Virus record (IMG/VR): IMGVR_UViG_3300033233_000033
Location: 1-64,000 of that record
Reading direction: 5' to 3' (one strand)
Source of the DNA: a virus
Length of the DNA stretch: 64,000 nucleotides
Shown: in pieces, positions 8,359 through 17,353 of the stretch
Position numbering within the stretch: the stretch's first letter is position 1
Layout of the letters: the number at the start of each line of letters is the position of its first letter
The notes under the pieces: generated by a model
Seen by the model: only the letters and a program-made list of their open reading frames with translations
The model's database searches: none
Told to the model about the DNA's origin: nothing
Translations under genes and position numbers: made by a program

Positions 8359-9044
8359 TAAAGTGTTAAGTTTTTAGCTGCAGGTTTTGCATTACTTACT
8401 GCAGGAGCTCCATTTTTTGCCTTATTAGCTTGGTCACTGTCTAGGATTTTCAAACGAGAATCTTCTAAAGAAATCTCCATACTTTCTACAAAACCATTAT
8501 ATTTTGGTTGTTGTAAGTATTTACCATTAGAATCAAAAACAACTTTAAAACGAACTTGTTGGGAAGTTTTACCTACCAATGGTTTAAGTAGTTCCACATA
8601 AGTATCGCCTAAAGCTTTCATAATTTCTACACAAACTTTTTTAGTTTTAATAGCTTTTTCTAAAGATTCTTTAGTAAATTCAATATCATTTTCTTTTAAG
8701 ATAGCCTCAAAAGCTAAATCCCATACATCTTTTTCTTCGTCGCTAACTACATATAATGCATCAACAATAGCCGTCATTTGATCTAATTGGTTGAAAAAAT
8801 TATCATAAGCATAATCTGTGCTAGAATCAATGTTAAACCAAGAAACTTCTCTTTCAGCAACAATTTCTCCAGCCTCATTTTTCTTACCAAACACTGTAAA
8901 GCAATTTCTTTTAATTACTTCATTGTCTTTATTTTTACGCACATCATTAGCAACACTAAGAATAACACAATTTTCGTGTACACCAAAACCAATCTCTGAT
9001 TTTTTAGATTGACTTAACAAGTCATTTAATAAACTAACTTTCAT
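8358..9044 (-). CDS. Replication-arm protein B, paralogue of 7436-8101; possible ssDNA-binding protein
   Basis: This 228 aa protein shares the conserved blocks listed for its neighbour at 7436-8101, including the K-Y-L-Q-Q-P-K-Y segment near residue 180, and also ends in a low-complexity Ala/Asn linker with a KNLTL tail. Relative to its paralogue it has an inserted segment around residues 100-150. The duplicated pair suggests a heteromer or specialised forms. Its start follows an A/T-only leader without Shine-Dalgarno. Confidence 0.75.
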   Translation of the reverse strand: MKVSLLNDLLSQSKKSEIGFGVHENCVILSVANDVRKNKDNEVIKRNCFTVFGKKNEAGEIVAEREVSWFNIDSSTDYAYDNFFNQLDQMTAIVDALYVVSDEEKDVWDLAFEAILKENDIEFTKESLEKAIKTKKVCVEIMKALGDTYVELLKPLVGKTSQQVRFKVVFDSNGKYLQQPKYNGFVESMEISLEDSRLKILDSDQANKAKNGAPAVSNAKPAAKNLTL

Positions 9045-9078
9045 TTTGTTTTTTATTTATAAATTATTATTTAAAATT

Positions 9079-9717
9079 TTAATCTTCTTGAACTTCTTCT
9101 GCATCTTGTATAATAGAAACATCTCCATCTTCTGTAAGAGTTACTTTTACATTTTCTGATAAGGCATCAACAATTTCGGTATCTGTATAAAGACCCATAA
9201 GGATTTCTGGAAAGTAAGCTCTTACCCCGTATGCCATACATCTAGCACGCATCATTTCTTTAGGATACTTTTTCCAGTTTTCTTTTGTAGTATATCCTGC
9301 TACTTCCATCTGAGTCCAAGACACATTGAATTTAACAGTTTTAGGCCTTTTAGTGACCCTAGATATATACTCAAATTCTATTTCAGTGATTATTCGCTCA
9401 TCATCTGAACCGACTACAGACTCAGTTACCCAATCTTTAGACCAATTCCATTCAATATCTCGAGCTTTTAATAAAGCACCTAACATTGTTGAAGAAATTA
9501 CTGTTCTACCTTTAATAATATTGATATTATTAATAGATACTAATGGAGGTAAACCTAATTCTTTACCCATTTGTACAACAGTCATTAATTTTTCTGGTGT
9601 GTCAAAAGATGAAGGTATTGCTCCGGATTCTAATAGAATAGCATACTCTTCCCGCGTCTTAAAATTCGCGATCATTGAATTATCCACTGTGGATAACTCT
9701 TTACTTTCATTATTCAT
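9079..9717 (-). CDS. RecT-like recombination protein (putative ssDNA annealing)
   Basis: The pattern matches a phage family often annotated as RecT-like: an N-terminal helix pair with P-x-x-x-x-(T/S)-P-E-K, then G-K-E-L-G-L-P-P near residue 50, an I-x-x-I-x-G-R segment near 68, and the conserved R-A-R-x-x-A-x-x-x-x-R-x-x-F-P-E segment near 165 followed by G-L-Y-T. Such proteins anneal single strands during recombination. At 212 aa it is short for RecT, and the C terminus is acidic. It directly follows a candidate Bacteroidetes promoter. Confidence 0.55.
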   Translation of the reverse strand: MNNESKELSTVDNSMIANFKTREEYAILLESGAIPSSFDTPEKLMTVVQMGKELGLPPLVSINNINIIKGRTVISSTMLGALLKARDIEWNWSKDWVTESVVGSDDERIITEIEFEYISRVTKRPKTVKFNVSWTQMEVAGYTTKENWKKYPKEMMRARCMAYGVRAYFPEILMGLYTDTEIVDALSENVKVTLTEDGDVSIIQDAEEVQED

Positions 9718-9737
9718 ATTATTCTTATTTATGATTA

Positions 9738-9745
9738 CAAAGGTA
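9738..9745 (-). promoter_or_regulatory. Candidate Bacteroidetes -7 promoter box (TACCTTTG)
   Basis: On the minus strand the octamer TACCTTTG fits the Bacteroidetes -7 consensus TAnnTTTG, 20 bases upstream of the RecT-like start. No convincing -33 TTG box is seen at the expected spacing. The same octamer precedes the minus arm at 48689. Confidence 0.45.
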
Positions 9746-9764
9746 ATAAAAAATTTTGTATCTT

Positions 9765-10823
9765 TTAATGTAGTTGTCTCAGAATTTCTAATTTTTCTTC
9801 AAATTTATCTTTTTCAGTTGGATGAGGGGCTTCCGCAAAATATCCGCACTCACCTACAAAAAATAAACCTAAAGTTTGATTTTCTAAACCTTCTTGATTT
9901 GACACTACAGTTAAAGTTCTAAATCTATTCTTACCATTAATAAACAAAGATTCTACTGGATATCCATTATATTTAAGATTATTTTCATTAAAAGGATTGT
10001 ATAAAACAATGCCTAAATCTGCAATATTATTAAATACGCCTAAATCTTTGTAAGTTGGTTCACTGTCCTTATAACTACGTGTATAAGTGTTTCTAGTAGG
10101 TACATTAACAACGTTTATTAAGTTATATTTATTTTTAAGTAAATCTAAATACTCACAAAATTTTGACTTTAATAAATCAGGGGTTAATAAACCAAATCCA
10201 TCATGCTCAGTCATTAAATACTCAACATTGTCAATAATTACAAAAGTATATTGACCTGCGTGTTTATCATCTAGTTTAAAAGTATGATCGTATTCATTTT
10301 CATGACCAATAGTTTTCATATAACCCTCAACAGTATCATATATATCACTGGGAGTTCTTCTACCATTATACAATAAAAGATGGTTATCTTCTAAGTCATT
10401 AAAAAATTCACATGCAGACAATACTTGAGCTTCTGTTTCTTCATCTAAATCATATAATTTACCTATACCATTGTTCAATGTTGGTATATCAATTAGTACG
10501 TTATATTCTAATTTTAAATAAAGACAAAGCCATTTTTGTAATTTAACTCTAACATTACGACGCATATTAAAGTACAAAAATTTTAATTTAGGTCTTTCTT
10601 CTTCTGGTAAACTAGTCCACCATTTAAATACATTGATAAAGTAGTTATAATCGATAAAACTAGATTTACCTGAATTTGGCCTACCGCCAATAATGATATT
10701 TTTCTGGGGTTCTATAAAGTTTGTAACTTTGCTTAGTTTAGCCAAAGGTATTGGTATACCTGAAAACCCTTTATTTTTATTAATGTTAAGGGGCTTAACA
10801 ACACATTCTTTAAATAAACTCAT
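9765..10823 (-). CDS. DnaB-like replicative helicase / RecA-fold ATPase
   Basis: A Walker A motif (G-G-R-P-N-S-G-K-S-S) lies near residue 47 and a Walker B-like F-V-I-I-D-N-V near 196, the order and spacing of the RecA-fold domain of DnaB-type helicases. At 352 aa it lacks most of an N-terminal DnaB domain, so it is a core-only helicase or a related loader ATPase. It sits in the same operon as primase and polymerase and overlaps the upstream gene by 4 bases. Confidence 0.75.
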   Translation of the reverse strand: MSLFKECVVKPLNINKNKGFSGIPIPLAKLSKVTNFIEPQKNIIIGGRPNSGKSSFIDYNYFINVFKWWTSLPEEERPKLKFLYFNMRRNVRVKLQKWLCLYLKLEYNVLIDIPTLNNGIGKLYDLDEETEAQVLSACEFFNDLEDNHLLLYNGRRTPSDIYDTVEGYMKTIGHENEYDHTFKLDDKHAGQYTFVIIDNVEYLMTEHDGFGLLTPDLLKSKFCEYLDLLKNKYNLINVVNVPTRNTYTRSYKDSEPTYKDLGVFNNIADLGIVLYNPFNENNLKYNGYPVESLFINGKNRFRTLTVVSNQEGLENQTLGLFFVGECGYFAEAPHPTEKDKFEEKLEILRQLH

Positions 10824-11560
10824 AGTACATTTGTATTTGTTTTGTGTCTTGATTCTTTTGGTAAAGATATAGTATTTTTAGGCGAATAATCATTAAGTTT
10901 ATCTGCAGCTACATTATACCAATAATCATATTCTTTAAAATAATTTTCTAAAGATTTAATAAAGAACTTGTTATTATTCTCGTTTCTAGATGAAGTTATA
11001 AAGATATAAGTACCTAATAAAAATAAACCTATATCTTTTGATTTCCATATTTTTTGGAACTTTTTAATAGACCCAGCACTTATCCTCCTTAACGTTATAT
11101 TATCCCAATCAGTTTCAAAATGTTCATTCCAAATTTTATTTTTGGATTTGTCTGCTGTAGGAAATAACTCTAGAAATATAAATAAAAATGGTATTTGTAT
11201 AGGATTTTTTGTATAAACACTTAATCTTTTATACTCTTTATCATCAAGATTTTTTAAGAATGTTTTAGCAAGATCTTTAACAATGTCACCAGAAGCTAAA
11301 GACAATTTAGGGTACAAGTTATTATGTATAACTTCTTGTTCTTCTTTGTCACTTAAAATAATGTCTAGTAAGTTATGGCCAATAGTAGTCAATTGATTAT
11401 TATTTACTAAGTCTAATTCTATTAACTTTAATAAATCAACATTTGCTATTAATACATTTTCATTTAAACCAAATTTTAAATTAAGCAAATATAAAGATTG
11501 TGCATAATTTATATCAATAGACTTTGATAATTTAATTATTTTAGTGACTGCATATTCCAT
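10820..11560 (-). CDS. Hypothetical protein between polymerase and helicase, 246 aa
   Basis: Leucine-rich helical protein with no motif I recognise. Position between DNA polymerase and DnaB-like helicase, with a 4-base overlap to the helicase, would suit a loader or processivity factor, but nothing in the sequence shows this. Confidence 0.7.
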   Translation of the reverse strand: MEYAVTKIIKLSKSIDINYAQSLYLLNLKFGLNENVLIANVDLLKLIELDLVNNNQLTTIGHNLLDIILSDKEEQEVIHNNLYPKLSLASGDIVKDLAKTFLKNLDDKEYKRLSVYTKNPIQIPFLFIFLELFPTADKSKNKIWNEHFETDWDNITLRRISAGSIKKFQKIWKSKDIGLFLLGTYIFITSSRNENNNKFFIKSLENYFKEYDYWYNVAADKLNDYSPKNTISLPKESRHKTNTNVL

Positions 11561-11561
11561 A

Positions 11562-14054
11562 TTATTTCTCCCATACGTTTGTTATTTCCCCTTCAGCTTT
11601 CAATAATTCATTTCCTAAAATAAACTTTGCGGCATCTTCCATTTTATCCACTACAATCTTTAAACCTTCTTCAGCAAAATCTTTTCTACATAAGTATCTG
11701 ATTTCATCATGAAGAGGTAATGCAAATTTTAGTTTATTGCTTAATTCATTGTCCTCTATATATTTTTTAATTAAACATATAGCATACTTTGTCATATTGG
11801 CACTAGAACCTTGTATAGGGAAATTTTGAGCCGCTCTTTTTATAGAGTTTGCTTCTGAATTATCTCTTGGCTTACTAAAGAATCTTATTCTTTTAATTGG
11901 ATCTGGAGTTTTAATATACCTATCTTGTACTGCTTGTTCCGCACATTGCGTTAAATAAGAATAAATATTTGGAAAAGTACCATAAAACCTGTCAATAAGA
12001 TCATCTGCAGTAGTAATATCAGATAAAAATCTTTTTTGCTTATGCTCTTGCTTTAAAAAGTCATGCATAGACGTATTAGATGCTCTACCTTTATAATATG
12101 TCCTACAATAAAGATCATAACCTTCATGATTTTGTTCTAAATAAACTTCTACTTCTTCCGGGTATTTATCAATTAAATCTTTTGTTGTAGCAGGAATATT
12201 TAAACTTTCACCTAAACCTACAGCAGATTTACCGTAAAATAAACCAAAACTTGTTGTCTTAGAACTGTTTCTAAGTTTCTGTAAAGTCTTATCTTCCGGT
12301 TTACCTTTAGGTTTAGGCTCTCCACCTAGTTTTTTCCATTCATCAGGGAACATTAATGAAGCACAAGTACTATGAAAATCACAACCTTCAGCAATTGCAT
12401 CCATTAAAGATGTTTCATTACAAAATGTGGCAGCTACAACAGCTTCTTGAGAAGCATAATCCGCTCCCACTACTAACCATTCATGTCCATCATCTCTAGT
12501 TCCTGTTTCAGGATTATTGGGTTTAAAAGGATTTCTATACACTGCTTGTCCTGGTAATAATTGTAATTTATCCATACTACTACGACCTGTGTTAAGAATT
12601 TGTTTAAAACCAGATATTCTAAACATACCGTCTGGATTAATAGCATTTAAGAAATTTTGGCCATAAGAAGTTGCCATCTTTGATGCTTTGTTATATTCTT
12701 TCAATTTATAAGCCAAAGGATGGTCAATTTTGGAAATAACTTCTTTGTTGGTACTTTCTATATCTGGCTTAATACACATAAACAAATGTAATTTTTGTAT
12801 AGGTGAATTTAAATTAATTAAAACTGTACCTGCAGGCGTAAATACTTCTAATTCTTGTAAAAGATCTTTATAATTAGCAATAAAATAAGATTCTACTGAT
12901 TCAAAATTTTTAGATAAAATATTTTTTAATACATTTAATTCATCAAATCTTTCAAAAGTTTCATCTTGTAGCCTTATCTTAATATAATCATGGTAATCTT
13001 TTACTTTAGCATGTTCACTAATTTCTGGAAATAATGTTCTAATAATAGTCTTTTTTAATTTTGGAGACGACCATTTAAAATCGTATTTATTTTCCAATTG
13101 TACAAAATGACTAACCATTTGATAATGTATTAAATCAACATCACTTTTACTTCCTTCATATTGTTCTCCAGCGGCTAAAATAAAATCTGGTAAGTGTTCT
13201 TTTAATAAATTGTGAAAATCCTCTTTGGTACGTTCTACTTCACTTTGCTGAAAATGCATAGTTTTAGACCATTCTTCAGAATTTAAATAAAGGTTTTCAC
13301 ACATACCATCTCCATAAGATCTGATAAGGGCACACTCTAAATCAACAGCGTTATTTAGTTTTAGTTTAGTTATTTCAAGCATCATTTTTTCATAGATACT
13401 ACCTAACACTGTAACATCTATAGCAGCGTATTTAATTTGCTCAACAGTTAATGGAGAACCATTAAAACTTGTTTGTTCGGCTTTGGATAAGTCTTGATTT
13501 GAATATCTTTCAACACAACCAACTAAACTATGATAACCTTTAGGTAAATCTTCTCCTACTTCTAAACCAGTATTTAGTATTTGTGATATAAGAAAAGTAT
13601 CTCTAATCTTGTCAATGTCAACATTAAAACACCATTTAATAGTAGTATAATCAAATAAACCATTGTGTATAAGTTTTTCTCTTTTAGAAGAGAACACTGT
13701 ATGTAATGCGTTTAACATATCTACACTGGCATTTGGTATATCAAATAACCATTGATGTTCTCCTTCTAAATCACCTATTTGAACTACATAACATTCTCTT
13801 TTTTGAGGAATACGTTGTTCATTTTCATCTAATTCTTCATGAAAATCTTTGTTAATACCTTTTAAAAAACCTTTCCAACCATACACACCTACAACAATAT
13901 TTGTCTCAGTATCTAATTGTATAGGGCCTCTATAAGTATTCCACCAATAATTAAAGTTTTTTAAATTATCTTCAATGCTAACATGGAATGTTGCATTATT
14001 ACTTATATTATTGATATCATATTGATCAATTCTATTAGTTATTAGCGTAACCAT
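11562..14054 (-). CDS. Family A DNA polymerase with 3'-5' exonuclease domain
   Basis: Replicative polymerase of the Pol I/T7 type. The proofreading domain shows Exo I (Q-L-D-T-E-T-N) near residue 47 and Exo II (H-N-G-L-F-D) near 130. The polymerase domain has motif A (G-A-D-Y-A-S-Q-E), motif B (T-T-S-F-G-L-F-Y-G) and motif C (L-P-L-H-D-E) near residue 790. There is no 5' nuclease domain; a separate gene at 19871-20680 supplies that. I choose the ATG at 14054 (830 aa), which overlaps the upstream stop by 20 bases; an in-frame ATG at 14114 would overlap by 80 bases. Confidence 0.97.
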   Translation of the reverse strand: MVTLITNRIDQYDINNISNNATFHVSIEDNLKNFNYWWNTYRGPIQLDTETNIVVGVYGWKGFLKGINKDFHEELDENEQRIPQKRECYVVQIGDLEGEHQWLFDIPNASVDMLNALHTVFSSKREKLIHNGLFDYTTIKWCFNVDIDKIRDTFLISQILNTGLEVGEDLPKGYHSLVGCVERYSNQDLSKAEQTSFNGSPLTVEQIKYAAIDVTVLGSIYEKMMLEITKLKLNNAVDLECALIRSYGDGMCENLYLNSEEWSKTMHFQQSEVERTKEDFHNLLKEHLPDFILAAGEQYEGSKSDVDLIHYQMVSHFVQLENKYDFKWSSPKLKKTIIRTLFPEISEHAKVKDYHDYIKIRLQDETFERFDELNVLKNILSKNFESVESYFIANYKDLLQELEVFTPAGTVLINLNSPIQKLHLFMCIKPDIESTNKEVISKIDHPLAYKLKEYNKASKMATSYGQNFLNAINPDGMFRISGFKQILNTGRSSMDKLQLLPGQAVYRNPFKPNNPETGTRDDGHEWLVVGADYASQEAVVAATFCNETSLMDAIAEGCDFHSTCASLMFPDEWKKLGGEPKPKGKPEDKTLQKLRNSSKTTSFGLFYGKSAVGLGESLNIPATTKDLIDKYPEEVEVYLEQNHEGYDLYCRTYYKGRASNTSMHDFLKQEHKQKRFLSDITTADDLIDRFYGTFPNIYSYLTQCAEQAVQDRYIKTPDPIKRIRFFSKPRDNSEANSIKRAAQNFPIQGSSANMTKYAICLIKKYIEDNELSNKLKFALPLHDEIRYLCRKDFAEEGLKIVVDKMEDAAKFILGNELLKAEGEITNVWEK

Positions 14055-14460
14055 TTTCTTTATGTTTTGAGTAAAAATAATTTGATACTTCCCATTCACG
14101 GCTAGCTTTATCAAAGTCTAGAAAAGTTAAATTTGGTTTACTTGTAACTAAATAACCTTTTTCTGAATACTTTTTAATTATACTTACATCTTTATCTGAT
14201 AAAGAATGTTCTTTTGGTACAATTAATTGATTTTCTGGCACATAATAATAACCCATCAAAAAACAAAATAACTTGTTATCTTCTTCTTTATTTTTATTCT
14301 TAACCATTGTCACACCATAATAATTAGAGTTTAATTTTTTATGTAAACCCTGATCTAATATGGTAACTTTAAAAGGAGATATAAACGGAAAAACTCTTCC
14401 TTTCGAAATTGTTTGATAAAGGTTATTTATTTCTTCTTTCTTTACTTCATAATTAATCAT
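14035..14460 (-). CDS. Hypothetical protein, 141 aa
   Basis: Basic protein just upstream of the polymerase gene, overlapping its start. No motif recognised and no membrane segment. It begins 8 bases inside the end of the preceding gene, so it is part of the replication operon. Confidence 0.7.
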   Translation of the reverse strand: MINYEVKKEEINNLYQTISKGRVFPFISPFKVTILDQGLHKKLNSNYYGVTMVKNKNKEEDNKLFCFLMGYYYVPENQLIVPKEHSLSDKDVSIIKKYSEKGYLVTSKPNLTFLDFDKASREWEVSNYFYSKHKENGYANN

Positions 14461-14911
14461 TTTCTAATTTTAATATATCGTTTAATAATTTTCTACTTTT
14501 GCAAACATCTTGCAGCTGTAGAATGTTTAATTCCTTCCTCGGAACTAATGTCATTGAAATACATCTCATCTCATCTTCTAAAAAATTAAAAGTAGCAATA
14601 ACTTCTTCATTTTTTATTGGCAAGTCCAACTCTGATATTATTTGATTTTCCCAGATAACACCTGTAAATAAATAAGGTCTAATATACTTAAATGGTATTT
14701 GCTCATTGTTACCAAACAAATCTAAACACTTTTGAATATCATCTTTATAGATTACTTTTAAAGAAACTAAATATCTTGGGTGATCATCTTCTGTATATAA
14801 ATGATTACTGTTTATATTATTGTTTACTTTAACAAAATAGGTTCCGGGTTCGTCAACTACATGAAATGTTTTTAATGATTCTTTATTGAATAAATAGTCA
14901 TTAATTGTCAT
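14453..14911 (-). CDS. Hypothetical protein, 152 aa
   Basis: Mixed alpha/beta protein between the Dda-like helicase and the polymerase operon segment; 4-base overlap with the helicase stop. I do not recognise it. Confidence 0.7.
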   Translation of the reverse strand: MTINDYLFNKESLKTFHVVDEPGTYFVKVNNNINSNHLYTEDDHPRYLVSLKVIYKDDIQKCLDLFGNNEQIPFKYIRPYLFTGVIWENQIISELDLPIKNEEVIATFNFLEDEMRCISMTLVPRKELNILQLQDVCKSRKLLNDILKLEND

Positions 14912-16329
14912 ATACCTAATTCGTTTCTTAAATCTTCTGGTAAACCACTATTATCAACTTTGTATTTAGTATTGAAAATATATACTCTTCTAGATGCACG
15001 TGTACAAGCAACATATAAAGATTGTAGCTTTACCTTAACATCTATTTTAGATACATCTAATATATCTTTTTCTAATACTATAACATCTCGATAAGTTCTC
15101 CCTTGACTTTTATGGCTACTCTGAGTATATGTGTAATTAAATTCGGCAAAGTTATCCCTAAATAAATAGTAATTTCTCCACAAACTTCCGTTTTCTCTAG
15201 CTTTAGTTTGCAAAGATTTTAAAATACTATCATATTTTTCTCTACCCTTTTCATCTACAATATATATTCTTTCACCTTGCTGTAATGCTACAGGAGGATC
15301 TAATACAGGCATAAGAGCAGGTATATCATAAGGCCCATTAGTTTTTACTGTGCTTGAAATCCTAAAGATCTCATTATTGTAAATACATGGTCTGGGTTTA
15401 GAGTTGAATTCTTTTTTTGCACTATAACCTCCATCACATATAACTAATTCGCCTTCCATAAATTGTTGTAGATCATCACCATATAATAAATGTCTGATTT
15501 TTTCATTTATTATTTTAATAGTGGTGTTTCTAAACGCAATAATACGCATATCATCAGTATTGTGGCTATTTTCAGAAAAACCTTTTACAGCAATATTCAT
15601 CATCACATCAAGATCATTAAGAAAAATATAACCATTACCGTGTTCATCTACTTCAGATGTACGACAAGAGTTACCTAATTCTGATGTTTGCCATTCATTG
15701 ATAACATATTGGCTACATTGTTCACCTTCATTATATTTGCGGATTTCTTCTCTTAAACGATCTCCTAAAATAGTATTTAAACCTTTATATCTCATAGCTT
15801 TAGTTAAAGTAGCTCGAGTATGGTTAAATGTAGGAGAATCAGAGTTTTCATCTCCAATAGGAGGTAGCTGACTAGGATCACCAAGATAAATTATCTTTGC
15901 GCCTTTCTTAGATTTTTTAATAATAGCACTATGCAACTCTTCATCCAACATACTACACTCATCAATAAGTACAATATCTGCGTCTAAAAGAGGTGATTTA
16001 TTCATAGATTTTTTAACTGGTTTGAAAGATATTTCACCAGTTTCCTCATCTATAATTTGAGTCAACTCTAATAATTGCGCTACTGTATAACATCTAATTT
16101 TAGCACGCTCTAAAGCCTTATCTAATACTACCTTAGCACTATGTGAAATAGTACCACCTACAATAACTTTTCTTTGTTTATAAGGATCTAACGCATAGAT
16201 TATGGTACTAGTTTTACCGCTACCGCCTACACCTTGTAATGTAAAAATGTTATTGTCTAAATCTGGATCATCTAAAAATTTCTTAATAGAATCTACAGCT
16301 TCTTCTTGTTCTACTGTTAGTTTTAACAT
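14908..16329 (-). CDS. Superfamily 1 DNA helicase (Dda/RecD2-like)
   Basis: 5'-3' helicase of the T4 Dda/RecD type. Motifs in order: Walker A G-V-G-G-S-G-K-T-S near residue 33, Walker B D-E-C-S-M-L near 122, motif III G-D-P-S-Q-L-P-P near 150, motif V T-Q-S-S-H-K-S-Q-G near 405 and motif VI V-A-C-T-R-A near 443. The 473 aa length fits Dda. Family role: clearing proteins from DNA and supporting origin firing and recombination. Confidence 0.95.
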   Translation of the reverse strand: MLKLTVEQEEAVDSIKKFLDDPDLDNNIFTLQGVGGSGKTSTIIYALDPYKQRKVIVGGTISHSAKVVLDKALERAKIRCYTVAQLLELTQIIDEETGEISFKPVKKSMNKSPLLDADIVLIDECSMLDEELHSAIIKKSKKGAKIIYLGDPSQLPPIGDENSDSPTFNHTRATLTKAMRYKGLNTILGDRLREEIRKYNEGEQCSQYVINEWQTSELGNSCRTSEVDEHGNGYIFLNDLDVMMNIAVKGFSENSHNTDDMRIIAFRNTTIKIINEKIRHLLYGDDLQQFMEGELVICDGGYSAKKEFNSKPRPCIYNNEIFRISSTVKTNGPYDIPALMPVLDPPVALQQGERIYIVDEKGREKYDSILKSLQTKARENGSLWRNYYLFRDNFAEFNYTYTQSSHKSQGRTYRDVIVLEKDILDVSKIDVKVKLQSLYVACTRASRRVYIFNTKYKVDNSGLPEDLRNELGI

Positions 16330-16333
16330 ATCG

Positions 16334-17353
16334 TCATATTTTAATATATTTACCTTTGTTTATGTTTATAAATTTTTGCATTGTAGGATTGTTCACATTA
16401 GTAACGCAGTTGATTACAATACCGGCTTTTAAATTAGCAGGTACAAAATCTTCTGCATCTGTAACTAACAATGCTGTTCCTTTACTATGTAAGTTTGATA
16501 CTTTTTGAAATACTTTGTAGTAATTACAATTAGATTGTCGAAATTTGATAGGCTCACTAAAATATTTTAATAGCTTTTCTTTACTGTCTAATAAGACTGC
16601 TTCATTTAGACCAAAATCGAACGTATAAAATAATACTTTTTTATTTAACTTCAAGAGAGCATATCTACAAGCTACAATTAAATTTAAGGAATTTGTCATA
16701 GAATAAGTATTATCTTCTAAATATATAATTGTTTCTTCAGAGGTTTGATGCTCTTCTTCAACTATAACTATATGTTCTCGTTTAATTACTTTTTCTATAA
16801 AATCATGTCGGATCCATTTGGATTTATTTAATTTAAAAATATCTTTTACGCTTTTTAAATTTTCATAAGTGTCTTTGATGGAGTTATTGACTGAATTGTT
16901 TATAATAAAGAAGCTAAGGTTTAATATTTTAGCTACATCTTCATTATTAATATCTTTTGGTAAGATAGTTAATAATTCTTTTGTTTCCTCTTCATTAAGT
17001 TCTTCTCTTAAATTTAAATGATCCCCTGGTTCTACTATACTTTCTAATTCTAAACTTCTAAGATTATAAGATTTGTTTAAATAAATCAATAATTTCATTG
17101 CTTGATGCAACGGCGTATCTTTTTTAAATAAACTTAAATCTAAGCTCTTAAAAAATTCATCTTTTACAGAAGCATTTACAGTATTCAAATCAATTTTTAA
17201 TTCAGTATTTAATTGATTAGTTATCAACAAAGTTAATAAATCTATAAAAATATTAAAGGGTATGTAATTATTGTAATCATAAGATCTACATAATTCTTCT
17301 ATTTCTTCTTTTGACGGATATTTATAAAAACAACTTAGGTCGTATATCCTCAT
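16334..17353 (-). CDS. VWA-domain protein paired with MoxR ATPase
   Basis: The C-terminal part (from about residue 200) has a von Willebrand A fold pattern: a beta strand I-I-Y-L-E-D-N-T-Y-S-M at the MIDAS position (canonical D-x-S-x-S is degenerate, D-N-T-Y-S), followed by L-F-Y-T-F-D-F and A-L-L-V-T-D-A-E-D. The N-terminal 180 residues are helical. Its start overlaps the stop of the MoxR gene by 4 bases. MoxR/VWA pairs act as chaperone-like ATPases that remodel partner complexes or insert metal; the target here is unknown. Confidence 0.7.
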   Translation of the reverse strand: MRIYDLSCFYKYPSKEEIEELCRSYDYNNYIPFNIFIDLLTLLITNQLNTELKIDLNTVNASVKDEFFKSLDLSLFKKDTPLHQAMKLLIYLNKSYNLRSLELESIVEPGDHLNLREELNEEETKELLTILPKDINNEDVAKILNLSFFIINNSVNNSIKDTYENLKSVKDIFKLNKSKWIRHDFIEKVIKREHIVIVEEEHQTSEETIIYLEDNTYSMTNSLNLIVACRYALLKLNKKVLFYTFDFGLNEAVLLDSKEKLLKYFSEPIKFRQSNCNYYKVFQKVSNLHSKGTALLVTDAEDFVPANLKAGIVINCVTNVNNPTMQKFININKGKYIKI

